A stretch of DNA of 51,618 bases, from NCBI GenBank assembly GCA_000824845.1, contig CCNC01000193.1, forward strand, positions 1-51,618, in the 5' to 3' direction. Shown in pieces: positions 44,895 through 51,618 of this stretch; positions within the stretch are counted from its first letter, which is position 1, and each line of letters opens with the position of its first letter. The notes under the pieces were generated by a model, which was not told the origin of the DNA, ran no database searches, and saw only the letters and a list, made by a program, of their open reading frames with translations. This stretch comes from Mesorhizobium sp. ORS 3359 (lineage in GTDB: Bacteria > Pseudomonadota > Alphaproteobacteria > Rhizobiales > Rhizobiaceae). A program made the position numbers and the translations under genes.

Positions 44895-46070
44895 ATGGCT
44901 CCATCCGAAATCCCCAGCCTGACGGAAAGCGCCCGCGCCGTGCTGCGCCTCCTGGCCTCGCAAGGGCCGGTGACCCGGCCGAAGCTTGGCTCGATGCTGG
45001 AACTCTCCAAGCCGACCATGTCGGCCGCCGTTTCCGAGCTCAGCGCGCTTGGCCTTGTCGCGTCGCGCGGGACGGAACGCGGCGCCATCGGGCGGACCGC
45101 CACCATCTATGGCATCGGCCCCGGCGCCGGCTATGTGATCGGCATCGATGTCGGCGCGGCACAGGTGCGCGCCGTCGCCTATTCGATGGATGCCCAGCCC
45201 CTGGCGACGGTGGAAGAGAGCATTCCGGACGGAGCGACCGTCGACGAGACCGGGGCGGTCATTCTTGCGGTCGCCAAATCGATCCCGGCCAAGGTCGGCA
45301 AGACTTTCCGGATCCTGCGCAGCATAGCCGTGGCGGTGCCGCGCATCGTCTCGCATAGCCGGCTCGGCAATGGCCAGGGCAACGGTCCCGATGCGGTACT
45401 GCACACGCTTCGCCGCAAGATCGATGTGCCGATAATCCTGGAAAACAACGTCAACTGCGCGGCGATCGCCGAAAGGCATTTCGGCGCCGCGCAGGGTCAC
45501 GAGACCTTTGCCTTCCTGCAGGTCGGCGTCCGCGTCGGCCTGGGCCTGATCAATGAAGGCCGGCTTTATCGCGGCGCCGGCGGCGCTGCCGGCGAGGTCG
45601 GCCGCATGCCGTTTCCATGGTCGGCCAGCGAAGTGCCTTTTCGCGAGGGGCTTGAGCACTATCTCGGCTCGCGGGCGCTTGTCGAGCGCAGCCGACAGAC
45701 CTGGCCGGCGGAAGAGGGGACCCCGCCGAATTCGGCCAAGGAACTGTTCGCGCTGGCGCTGGCCGGGTCGCGGCCGGCCGCCGAGGCTGTCTCGCGCCAT
45801 GCCGCCGATATCGGCCGGCTCGCGGCCGGCTGCATCGGCATGCTTGATCCGGGCCTGATCGTGCTCGGCGGCGGCGTCGGCCGCAACGCGCTGATGACGG
45901 CGGAGGTCGAGCGGGTGGCCGGCGAATTGGCCTGGCCGACGCCAATCGCGGTCAGCACGCTGGACGATGTCGGAACCGCGCTCGGCGCCATGAAGCTGGC
46001 GCTGGATTACAGCCTTGGGCTGATCTTGCGCGAGGACCGCCATCCGGCCGTGGTGCTGCCGCCGCTGTAG
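44895..46070 (+). CDS. ROK-family transcriptional regulator lacking the zinc motif
   Basis: A 391-residue NagC/Mlc-type regulator: an N-terminal winged helix (LLASQGPVTRPKLGSMLELSKPTMSAAVSELSALGLV) and a ROK sugar-binding domain (GIDVGAAQVRAVAYS; GVRVGLGLINEGRLYRGAGGAAGEVGRM; LIVLGGGVG). The usual C-x-C-G-x-x-G-C zinc signature after GEVGRM is absent; the segment reads PFPWSASEVPFREGLEHYLGSRAL. The start is uncertain: this ATG or a GTG 63 bp upstream. It probably senses a sugar phosphate or free sugar and controls the locus via the palindrome at 42707-42729. Confidence 0.85.
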   Translation: MAPSEIPSLTESARAVLRLLASQGPVTRPKLGSMLELSKPTMSAAVSELSALGLVASRGTERGAIGRTATIYGIGPGAGYVIGIDVGAAQVRAVAYSMDAQPLATVEESIPDGATVDETGAVILAVAKSIPAKVGKTFRILRSIAVAVPRIVSHSRLGNGQGNGPDAVLHTLRRKIDVPIILENNVNCAAIAERHFGAAQGHETFAFLQVGVRVGLGLINEGRLYRGAGGAAGEVGRMPFPWSASEVPFREGLEHYLGSRALVERSRQTWPAEEGTPPNSAKELFALALAGSRPAAEAVSRHAADIGRLAAGCIGMLDPGLIVLGGGVGRNALMTAEVERVAGELAWPTPIAVSTLDDVGTALGAMKLALDYSLGLILREDRHPAVVLPPL

Positions 46071-46096
46071 GATGGCCGGCTACCGGCGAAATGCAG

Positions 46097-46130
46097 AAAG
46101 AGGCAGGCGCTGGCGGGCGCCTGCCTCTTT
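46097..46130. terminator. Bidirectional terminator between ROK and azoR genes
   Basis: AAAGAGGCAGGCGC pairs perfectly with GCGCCTGCCTCTTT around TGGCGG (14 bp). The A/T ends allow action in both directions; it sits between two convergent stops. Confidence 0.88.
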
Positions 46131-46148
46131 CATCTCCGGCATCGGTGA

Positions 46149-46787
46149 TCAGGCAGCCGCGGCGGCCTGATTGGCGTTGGCGGCAGCGATCGCGTCGACC
46201 TTGGCGGTGGCCTTGGCGAGCGCGGCGGTCACGGCATCGGCACCCATCCCGACGCCCTCGACGCGGATCACTTCAACGTCGGTCATGCCGAGGAAGCCGA
46301 GCACGCTGCGCAGATACGGGACGGCATGGTCCATCTGCACCGCGGCGCCTTCCGAATAGATGCCGCCGGAAGCGAGCACGATGTAGACCTTCTTGCCGGC
46401 GACGAGGCCCTTCGGACCATTCTCGCCGTAAGCGAAGGTCTTGCCCGAGCGGGCGACGTGGTCGACCCAGGACTTCAACGTCGAGGAGATGTTGAAGTTG
46501 ATGAAGCCGGTGGCGAGGATGATCGTGTCGGCGGCGAAGACCTCATCGAGCACGGCGTCGGAAACGCCGACGACTTCGGCCTGGCGCGGCGTGCGCGCTT
46601 CGGCCGGCGTGTAGATGCCGGTGGCGTAGTCGGGGTCGATATGCGGCAGCGGATTGGTGACCAGATCGCGCACGACAAGCGTGTTGGACGGATCGGCGGC
46701 AACAAGCTTCTGGGCGAGATCGGTGGCGACGCGGGTCGAGTGCGAAGCAGCGCCGCGCGGGCTGGAGGTAACGAGAAGAATAGACAT
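46149..46787 (-). CDS. azoR: FMN-dependent NADH-azoreductase
   Basis: A 212-residue flavodoxin-fold quinone/azo reductase of the AzoR (AcpD) family: the FMN loop TSSPRGAASHSTRVA, PLPHIDPDYATGIYTP, GFINFNISSTLKSWVDHVAR and VLASGGIYSEG are typical. It uses NADH to reduce quinones and azo compounds, giving protection from electrophile stress. The ATG follows AAGGGGA; a start 14 codons upstream is not favoured. It is divergent from a LysR regulator, as is common for this family. Confidence 0.92.
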   Translation of the reverse strand: MSILLVTSSPRGAASHSTRVATDLAQKLVAADPSNTLVVRDLVTNPLPHIDPDYATGIYTPAEARTPRQAEVVGVSDAVLDEVFAADTIILATGFINFNISSTLKSWVDHVARSGKTFAYGENGPKGLVAGKKVYIVLASGGIYSEGAAVQMDHAVPYLRSVLGFLGMTDVEVIRVEGVGMGADAVTAALAKATAKVDAIAAANANQAAAAA

Positions 46788-46836
46788 GGCGGTGTCCCCT
46801 TGGGGTTGGATTGAAACTTTCCCCGCCAATATGGGA

Positions 46837-46866
46837 TTGCTACTCCATCAGGATAACTGGTATAAT
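46837..46866 (+). promoter_or_regulatory. Candidate promoter of the LysR gene
   Basis: TTGCTA (46837-46842), 18-bp spacer, and a perfect TATAAT (46861-46866) about 40 bp before the LysR ATG. GTATAC lies directly downstream of the -10. Confidence 0.55.
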
Positions 46867-46903
46867 ATGTATACAATCCATCAACGAAATGGATAGCATA
46901 GCC

Positions 46904-47851
46904 ATGCAGCCGAACCCGACATTGGACCAGCTCCAGATCCTGGTGGCCGTCGCCGATACCGGCAGCTTCTCGGCAGCAGGGCGCAAGCTCAACCGGGCGC
47001 AGTCTGTCGTGAGCTACGGCATCGCCAATCTCGAAGCGCAGCTTGGGCTGAAGCTGTTCGAGCGCGAAGGCGTGCGCGAGCCGCAGCTGACCGATGTCGG
47101 CAAGGCGATGCTGGAGGATGCGCGGCGCATGATCGGCGTGCTGCAGCGCATCCGCTCGCGCGCCGACGGCTACCGGCAGGGGCTGGAAGCGGAAGTGGCG
47201 ATATCGGTCGACGTGACGCTGCCTTCACCGGCGCTGGTGCGCGTGCTCAAGGCCTTCGAGGCGCAGTTCCCGGCGGTCATGCTGCGGCTTTATATCGGCT
47301 CGCTCGGCCTGATCGTCGACCAGGTCGTCAATGGCCAGGTGGATCTCGGCTTCGGCGGCCTGCAAGGCGATGCCGACGTCAATCTGCTGCGCATCGGCTT
47401 CACCTCCCTGGTGCCTGCGGCGGCACCCGACCATCCATTGGCCAAACTGCCGAAGCCGGTCGGTGTCGAGGACCTGCGCGAGCACATCCAGCTTGTCGTC
47501 ACCGACCAGTCGGAGCGGACGCGCGGGCGAGACTATGGTGTCTTTGCCTATCGCACCTGGCGGCTGACCGATATGCGCACCAAGCATGCGCTGATGCGCG
47601 AAGGACTTGGCTGGGGCGGCCTGCCGCGCTGGCTGATCGCCGACGACCTTGCCAGCGGCAGGCTGGTCGAGCTCGATCTCGAGCCTTACCGCGAAGTCCG
47701 TTCGCCGATATATGCCATGCACCGCAATGATCGCAGCCCCAAGCCGGCGGCGACCTGGCTTATCGACGAGTTCAGGCGCCAGCTGGGCTGCTTCAACGAG
47801 ATGGAGCCGGGCGTGTGGGCCGAGGACGGACCGGAGACAAGCCGTCCATGA
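46904..47851 (+). CDS. LysR-family regulator adjacent to azoR
   Basis: A protein of about 315 residues with the LTTR helix-turn-helix LDQLQILVAVADTGSFSAAGRKLNRAQSVVSYGIANLEAQLGLKLF and an effector domain from about residue 90. It is divergent from azoR and probably activates it in response to quinone-type compounds, an inference from arrangement. The start could also be the ATG 15 bp upstream; no strong ribosome binding site settles it. Its last 59 bp overlap the convergent TetR gene. Confidence 0.88.
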   Translation: MQPNPTLDQLQILVAVADTGSFSAAGRKLNRAQSVVSYGIANLEAQLGLKLFEREGVREPQLTDVGKAMLEDARRMIGVLQRIRSRADGYRQGLEAEVAISVDVTLPSPALVRVLKAFEAQFPAVMLRLYIGSLGLIVDQVVNGQVDLGFGGLQGDADVNLLRIGFTSLVPAAAPDHPLAKLPKPVGVEDLREHIQLVVTDQSERTRGRDYGVFAYRTWRLTDMRTKHALMREGLGWGGLPRWLIADDLASGRLVELDLEPYREVRSPIYAMHRNDRSPKPAATWLIDEFRRQLGCFNEMEPGVWAEDGPETSRP

Positions 47852-48419
47852 GCGCGATCAGCACCGCGCGATAATCCTCGGCGGGTGCGCCGGCCTCGAT
47901 GGCCAGAGCCGCCCGGTCGAAGGCGGCGGCGAGCAGGGCGGTCAGCGCCTCGGCCGGCAATCTGGTCATCGTTTGCGCGCGCATCGCGGCGACCAGGCCT
48001 TCGCGCAGCGAGCGGTTGCCGTGGCGGTTGTCGATCTCGTCCATGGCTGCGCGGCCGAGCACGGCCGGCCCGTCGAGCAGCAGAAGCCGCGTGCGGCCGG
48101 GCGCCCGCATTGCCTCGAGATAGGCGTCCGATCCGGCGATCAGCGCGTCGCGCGCGGAGAGCGACGGCGGCGAGGCATGGTCGATCTCGGCCGCCACGGC
48201 CGCCGCTTCCTGTTCCACGACCGCGCCGAACAGGGCCTGCTTGTCGGCGAAATGATGGTAGAGCGCGCCGCGCGTCACGCCGGCCTCGGCGACGATCTCC
48301 GGCGTGCCGGTTTCGGCATAGGATTTTTCCGTGAACAGCTTTCGCGCCGCGCGGATCAGATCGGCGCGCGTCGCCTCGGTGCGGTCGCGGTTGGAGCGGT
48401 GTCCGGACTCTTGTTGCAT
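47793..48419 (-). CDS. TetR-family regulator
   Basis: A 208-residue TetR protein with the helix-turn-helix RADLIRAARKLFTEKSYAETGTPEIVAEAGVTRGALYHHFADKQALF and a helical ligand domain. The ATG is chosen because the longer frame crosses the operator region. It is divergent from a glyoxalase-like gene, and two operators flank the shared promoter; it probably represses that gene and itself. Its 3' end overlaps the LysR gene by 59 bp. The ligand is unknown. Confidence 0.9.
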   Translation of the reverse strand: MQQESGHRSNRDRTEATRADLIRAARKLFTEKSYAETGTPEIVAEAGVTRGALYHHFADKQALFGAVVEQEAAAVAAEIDHASPPSLSARDALIAGSDAYLEAMRAPGRTRLLLLDGPAVLGRAAMDEIDNRHGNRSLREGLVAAMRAQTMTRLPAEALTALLAAAFDRAALAIEAGAPAEDYRAVLIALMDGLSPVRPRPTRPAPSR

Positions 48420-48464
48420 ACATGCAGCCTGTATGTTATTTGCATTTACATACAGACTGTATGT
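48420..48464. promoter_or_regulatory. Tandem TetR operators
   Basis: Perfect ACATACAG-A-CTGTATGT at 48448-48464 and a near copy ACATGCAG-C-CTGTATGT (one mismatch) at 48420-48436, 28 bp apart. They lie between the divergent TetR and VOC genes; the first touches the TetR start codon. Symmetric 17-bp sites of this kind are typical for TetR-family repressors. Confidence 0.75.
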
Positions 48465-48485
48465 TGGATGAGAGGAGAAGGAAAG

Positions 48486-48911
48486 ATGAAGACGACGAGC
48501 TACTATCCGGTTCTGATGACGGACGATGTCGCAGGCACGTCGGCCTTTTATGTCGAGCATTTCCGCTTCAAGCCGCTCTTCGAGAGCGACTGGTATGTGC
48601 ATCTCCAATCGGCGGAGGACAGGCGCGTCAATCTAGGCGTCGTGCAAGGGGATCATGAGACGATCCCGGAGGAGGGGCGGGGACTCACGTCCGGCCTGCT
48701 GATCAATTTCGAGGTGCGCGATCCCGACGCCGTCTACGAGCGCGTGGTTGCCGCCGGCCTGCCGGTCCTGCGCAGCTTGCGCGACGAGCCGTTCGGCCAG
48801 CGCCACTTCATCACCAGGGACCCCAATGGCGTGCTGATCGACGTCATCAAGCCTATCCCGCCAAGCGAGGAATTTCTGGCGCAATATGCCGAGGGGATGG
48901 CGGGAAGCTAA
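48486..48911 (+). CDS. VOC-family (glyoxalase/bleomycin-resistance-like) protein
   Basis: A 141-residue single-domain VOC protein: KTTSYYPVLMTDDVAGTSAFYVEHFRFKPLFESDWYVHLQS, then the second beta-alpha-beta unit with EVRDPDAVYERVVAAGLP and HFITRDPNGVLIDVIKP. GGAGAAGGAAAG precedes the ATG. Likely a metal-dependent isomerase/dioxygenase-type enzyme or a binding protein that sequesters a toxic compound; the adjacent TetR gene points to inducible detoxification. The exact substrate is unknown. Confidence 0.86.
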   Translation: MKTTSYYPVLMTDDVAGTSAFYVEHFRFKPLFESDWYVHLQSAEDRRVNLGVVQGDHETIPEEGRGLTSGLLINFEVRDPDAVYERVVAAGLPVLRSLRDEPFGQRHFITRDPNGVLIDVIKPIPPSEEFLAQYAEGMAGS

Positions 48912-48922
48912 GCCAGCGAGGC

Positions 48923-49870
48923 TTAGCTTGTCCGTGCCACCGGCGTCACCGCTACCTGGCTGACGCCGGTGCGGCGCACGACGGTGCAGAGCGTCTCGCG
49001 GCCGATGCGCTCGGCGTCGAGCATGCGCACAAGGTCGTCGACGCCGGTCACCGGCCGGCCGTCGATCGCGGCGATGATGTCGCCTTCCTTCAGGCCGGCC
49101 TTGGCTGCGGGACCGTCCTTCTCGACGCTACGCAGGCGCACCGCCGTGTTCGTGGTGACTTGCGACAACAGGGCCGCCCTGCGCGGCAGGTTGGTCGTGT
49201 CGGCGGAGACGCCGATGAAGGCGCGACGCACGCGGCCGAAGCGGATGATCTCCGAGATGACGAAATTGGCGGTGTTGGAGGCGACCGCGAAGGCGATGCC
49301 TTGTGCGCCGTGGATCATGGCGGTGTTGACGCCGATCACCTCGCCCGCCGACGACACCAGCGGGCCACCGGAATTGCCCGGATTGAGCGCGGCATCGGTC
49401 TGGATGACATCGTCGATCAGCCGGCCGGTCGAGGCGCGCATCGAGCGGCCGAGCGCGGAGACGACGCCGGCGGTGACGGTCCATTCAAAGCCGAGCGGAT
49501 TGCCGATGGCGATCGCGATCTGGCCGCGGCGCAGGCGCTTGGAGTCGCCGAGCGGCGCGATGTCGGCGAAACTGCCGTCGGCGCGTACCAGCGCGATGTC
49601 GGTATCCGGATCGCGGCCAAGCACGTGACCTTCGCGCGAGGCGCCATCCGGCATGGTGACGCGCACGGCGCGCGCATCGCCGACGACGTGGAAGTTGGTG
49701 ACGACCAACCCGTCCTGCGCGATGACGAAGCCGGAGCCGTGACCGCCGGCGCCGATGCGTTCGATGCGGCAGACGGCCGGACCGATACGGTCGACGGCGT
49801 CGGCAACGGATGCCGAGTAAGCGTCGAGCAAAGTGTCATCGGATGGAAGTTTTTCGGCTGCGAAGGCCAT
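48923..49870 (-). CDS. HtrA/DegP-like S1C serine protease with PDZ domain
   Basis: A 315-residue trypsin-like protease. The triad is intact: H61 in TNFHVV, D91 in DPDTDIALV and S167 in NPGNSGGPL. One PDZ domain follows (about 225-305, GPAAKAGLKEGDIIAAIDGRPV). There is no signal peptide or transmembrane anchor at the start (MAFAAEKLPSDDTLLDAY), unusual for DegP, so it may be cytoplasmic. It is divergent from a catalytically dead paralogue. ATG start. Confidence 0.9.
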   Translation of the reverse strand: MAFAAEKLPSDDTLLDAYSASVADAVDRIGPAVCRIERIGAGGHGSGFVIAQDGLVVTNFHVVGDARAVRVTMPDGASREGHVLGRDPDTDIALVRADGSFADIAPLGDSKRLRRGQIAIAIGNPLGFEWTVTAGVVSALGRSMRASTGRLIDDVIQTDAALNPGNSGGPLVSSAGEVIGVNTAMIHGAQGIAFAVASNTANFVISEIIRFGRVRRAFIGVSADTTNLPRRAALLSQVTTNTAVRLRSVEKDGPAAKAGLKEGDIIAAIDGRPVTGVDDLVRMLDAERIGRETLCTVVRRTGVSQVAVTPVARTS

Positions 49871-50030
49871 CGGTGTGTTCCCTCGTGGAATGATGACTAT
49901 ATGTGCGAAGCGGCCGCAATTGCCGCGACCTGACCAGATGGCCAGTCGGGGCGGTGACTAGCCGTCAGGCGAGTATCCGCGGCTGCGCTAGCGAGCGATA
50001 TCTGGGTCACCGAACCCAGGAGACAGTCTT

Positions 50031-50906
50031 ATGAGCGACTTCAATCTCAGTGCCTTTTCCGACGCGATCGCCGATGTCGCGGCCACCGCTGCGCCCGCGC
50101 TGGCGAGTTTCGTCACGCATCACCATCGCACCGCGAGCGCCTTCCACTGGCGAGACGGCTATTTCGTTACCGCCGAGGAAGCGGTCGAAGCCGGCGAGGA
50201 GATCGAATTGACGCTGGCCTCCGGCGAAACCGTGAAGGCAGAGCTGGCCGGCCGCGATCCTTCGACGGGCGTTGCGCTGCTGAAGCCTGCTTCCGGCGCT
50301 GCCGGTTTGCCGCAATTGGCGCAGGCCGGCACGGTGCGGCCCGGCAATCTGGCGATCGCCGTGGGCAACAGCGATGGCGCAGCGCTTGCCGTGTTCGGCA
50401 CGGTCGGCGAGGTCGGACCGGCCTGGCGCTCGATGCGCGGCGGCGCGATCGACCGGCGCATCAACCTTGCCATCAATACCGGCGGTCGTTTCGAAGGCGG
50501 TCCGGTGCTCGACGCCAAGGGCGGCCTGATCGGCATGCTGTTGTTCGGGCCGCGCCGGCGGGCGCTGGTCATGCCTTTCGAGACGATCGAGCGCGCGGTT
50601 GCGACGCTGCGCGAGAAGGGTCATGTCGCACGCGGCTATCTCGGCGCCGGACTGCATCCGATCCGCAACGGCGACACCAAAGGCGCCATGGTCATGAGCC
50701 TCGACGACAACGGCCCGGCCAAGGCCGCCGGCCTGCATGTCGGCGATATCGTCGTCGCCTGGAACGGCGAGGCCGTGCATGGCCCGCGCGAGCTGATCCG
50801 CAAGCTCGGCCCGGACAGCGCGGGTACCACCGTGACGCTTGGTATTTCGAGCGGCGGCGCTGAGCGCGACGTTTCGATCACCATCGGCGAGAAGCCGCTG
50901 AGCTGA
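50031..50906 (+). CDS. Inactive HtrA-like protein (pseudo-protease) with PDZ domain
   Basis: A 291-residue paralogue of the neighbouring S1C protease. Aligned by eye, every triad position is changed: His becomes E50 (VTAEEAV for VTNFHVV), Asp becomes G80 (DPSTGVALL for DPDTDIALV) and Ser becomes E155 (RFEGGPVL for GNSGGPL). The fold and the PDZ domain (about 215-280) are kept. It likely binds rather than cuts substrates, perhaps regulating or partnering the active paralogue. It begins about 160 bp from the divergent protease gene and is followed by a LuxR-type gene 8 bp later. Confidence 0.85.
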   Translation: MSDFNLSAFSDAIADVAATAAPALASFVTHHHRTASAFHWRDGYFVTAEEAVEAGEEIELTLASGETVKAELAGRDPSTGVALLKPASGAAGLPQLAQAGTVRPGNLAIAVGNSDGAALAVFGTVGEVGPAWRSMRGGAIDRRINLAINTGGRFEGGPVLDAKGGLIGMLLFGPRRRALVMPFETIERAVATLREKGHVARGYLGAGLHPIRNGDTKGAMVMSLDDNGPAKAAGLHVGDIVVAWNGEAVHGPRELIRKLGPDSAGTTVTLGISSGGAERDVSITIGEKPLS

Positions 50907-50914
50907 GAGGATCG

Positions 50915-51559
50915 ATGGCAAGCAGCGCGGCACAAGTAATCGCACGACCGGAACCGTCAGCCCACCGGCTGACAGTGCTGGTGGCGCTCGGCGATGCCCA
51001 ACGCGCCGAGCAGCTTGCCGATGCGCTTGCCGCCAGTGACGATCTGCTGCCGACGCTGGCCGGGAGCAGCACAGGCCAGCCAGCGGATGTCGCGGTGACA
51101 GACGATGCGGCCTTGGAAAGCCTGGCTGTCGGCTTGACGATGCCTGTTGTGCTATTGTCCCGCCGCAGCGGACACGAGCGGCTTCCCGGCAATGTGGTCG
51201 CCGTGCTGCCGCCGTCGGCCGACGGCCTGTTGATCGCTGCCGCGGCGCGGCTGGCTGCTTCCGGCTATCGCATCGACAGGGCAGGGCCGTCGGAGGCCGC
51301 GCATGGCGATTTCCGTGATGGCCTCGCCGAAGAGGACGTCACGGATGACAATCGGGCGCGTCCGGCCCTGTCGCCGCGCGAGGCGGAGGTGCTGGCGCTG
51401 CTCGCCGAAGGCGCCCCGAACAAGGTGATCGCCCGGCGGCTCAACATTTCGGTCCACACGGCGAAGTTCCATGTCGCCGCCATCCTGATCAAGCTCGGCG
51501 CCGCCAACCGGACGGACGCGATCGCGATTGCGATGCGGCAGGGGCTGGTGCTGGTCTAG
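50915..51559 (+). CDS. LuxR-type regulator with atypical receiver-like N-terminus
   Basis: A 214-residue protein. The C-terminal 60 residues are a LuxR helix-turn-helix (LSPREAEVLALLAEGAPNKVIARRLNISVHTAKFHVAAILIKLGAANRTDAIAIAMRQGL). The N-terminal 130 residues have the spacing of a response-regulator receiver but lack a clear phospho-acceptor Asp in a conserved context (VAVTDDAALESL), so it may be an unphosphorylated, pseudo-receiver regulator. AGAGG precedes the ATG. It directly follows the pseudo-protease gene and probably shares its transcript. Confidence 0.85.
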   Translation: MASSAAQVIARPEPSAHRLTVLVALGDAQRAEQLADALAASDDLLPTLAGSSTGQPADVAVTDDAALESLAVGLTMPVVLLSRRSGHERLPGNVVAVLPPSADGLLIAAAARLAASGYRIDRAGPSEAAHGDFRDGLAEEDVTDDNRARPALSPREAEVLALLAEGAPNKVIARRLNISVHTAKFHVAAILIKLGAANRTDAIAIAMRQGLVLV

Positions 51560-51618
51560 GGGGTCACTTGATATTCAGGTGATGCCGGCCTGCGAACGAC
51601 GGCTTCCTGCGCTTCCGG

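Noticed and set aside
51564..51582. TCACTTGA/TCAGGTGA inverted repeat after the LuxR gene as a terminator.
   Set aside because: One mismatch pair and no T-tract; near the window edge, so function is not supported.

Overview
The window is about 51.6 kb of high-GC chromosomal DNA. It looks like a member of the Rhizobiales, most probably Mesorhizobium or a close relative. The evidence is the long alpha-proteobacterial form of carbamoyl-phosphate synthase large subunit, the dnaG-rpoD order, many small DUF proteins common in rhizobia (DUF983, DUF2061, RcnB-like, YiaA-like, HlyU-like), and short palindromic intergenic repeats of a kind I recognise from rhizobial genomes. This is inference from sequence reading; no database was searched. 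I see no tRNA, rRNA, CRISPR array, insertion sequence or prophage.

Layout, left to right. 1-2.95 kb: a ridA-like gene, then a two-gene island with visibly lower GC and foreign codon use. It encodes a stand-alone HSDR_N/PD-(D/E)XK nuclease-like protein and a reverse transcriptase of the Abi/'unknown group' type with a YVDD active site and a long unassigned C-terminal part. This pair is the best candidate for an undescribed, probably anti-phage, system. 2.9-22.6 kb: core and regulatory genes, including carB, carA (13 kb apart, same strand), mntH/mntR, an ArsR-type regulator facing an MFS pump, a MarR regulator facing an SDR, a LysR regulator facing a LysE exporter, a YpfJ-type metallopeptidase, yqeY and a YkuD_2-type L,D-transpeptidase. 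22.9-30.1 kb: a solitary DnaB-like ATPase, a GNAT, DUF983, a MocR regulator, an MFS transporter, DUF2061, a Na/Pi cotransporter and an RcnB-like protein.

30.2-38.6 kb: dnaG and rpoD, separated by about 430 bp of stacked hairpins and a rhizobial repeat; then GYD, DCC-type and PadR genes; then an envelope-stress-like module (YiaA-like protein, PspA/IM30 protein and a TetR regulator with three identical-type operators between the divergent genes) and HlyU. 38.6-46.1 kb: an amino-sugar-type uptake and catabolism locus: ABC binding protein and two permeases (no ATPase), a beta-keto acid cleavage enzyme, a BadF-type sugar kinase, a SIS-domain protein and a ROK regulator, with a 23-bp palindrome in the divergent promoter region. 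46.1-51.6 kb: azoR with a LysR regulator, a TetR regulator with two tandem operators facing a glyoxalase-like gene, and an HtrA-type protease facing a catalytically dead HtrA paralogue that is followed by a LuxR-type regulator.

A recurring theme is a regulator transcribed away from its probable target with a readable palindrome between them: ArsR, MarR, LysR, MocR, PadR, two TetR and ROK cases are all listed. Start codons were moved downstream from the longest open frame wherever a ribosome binding site, family length or signal peptide argued for it.
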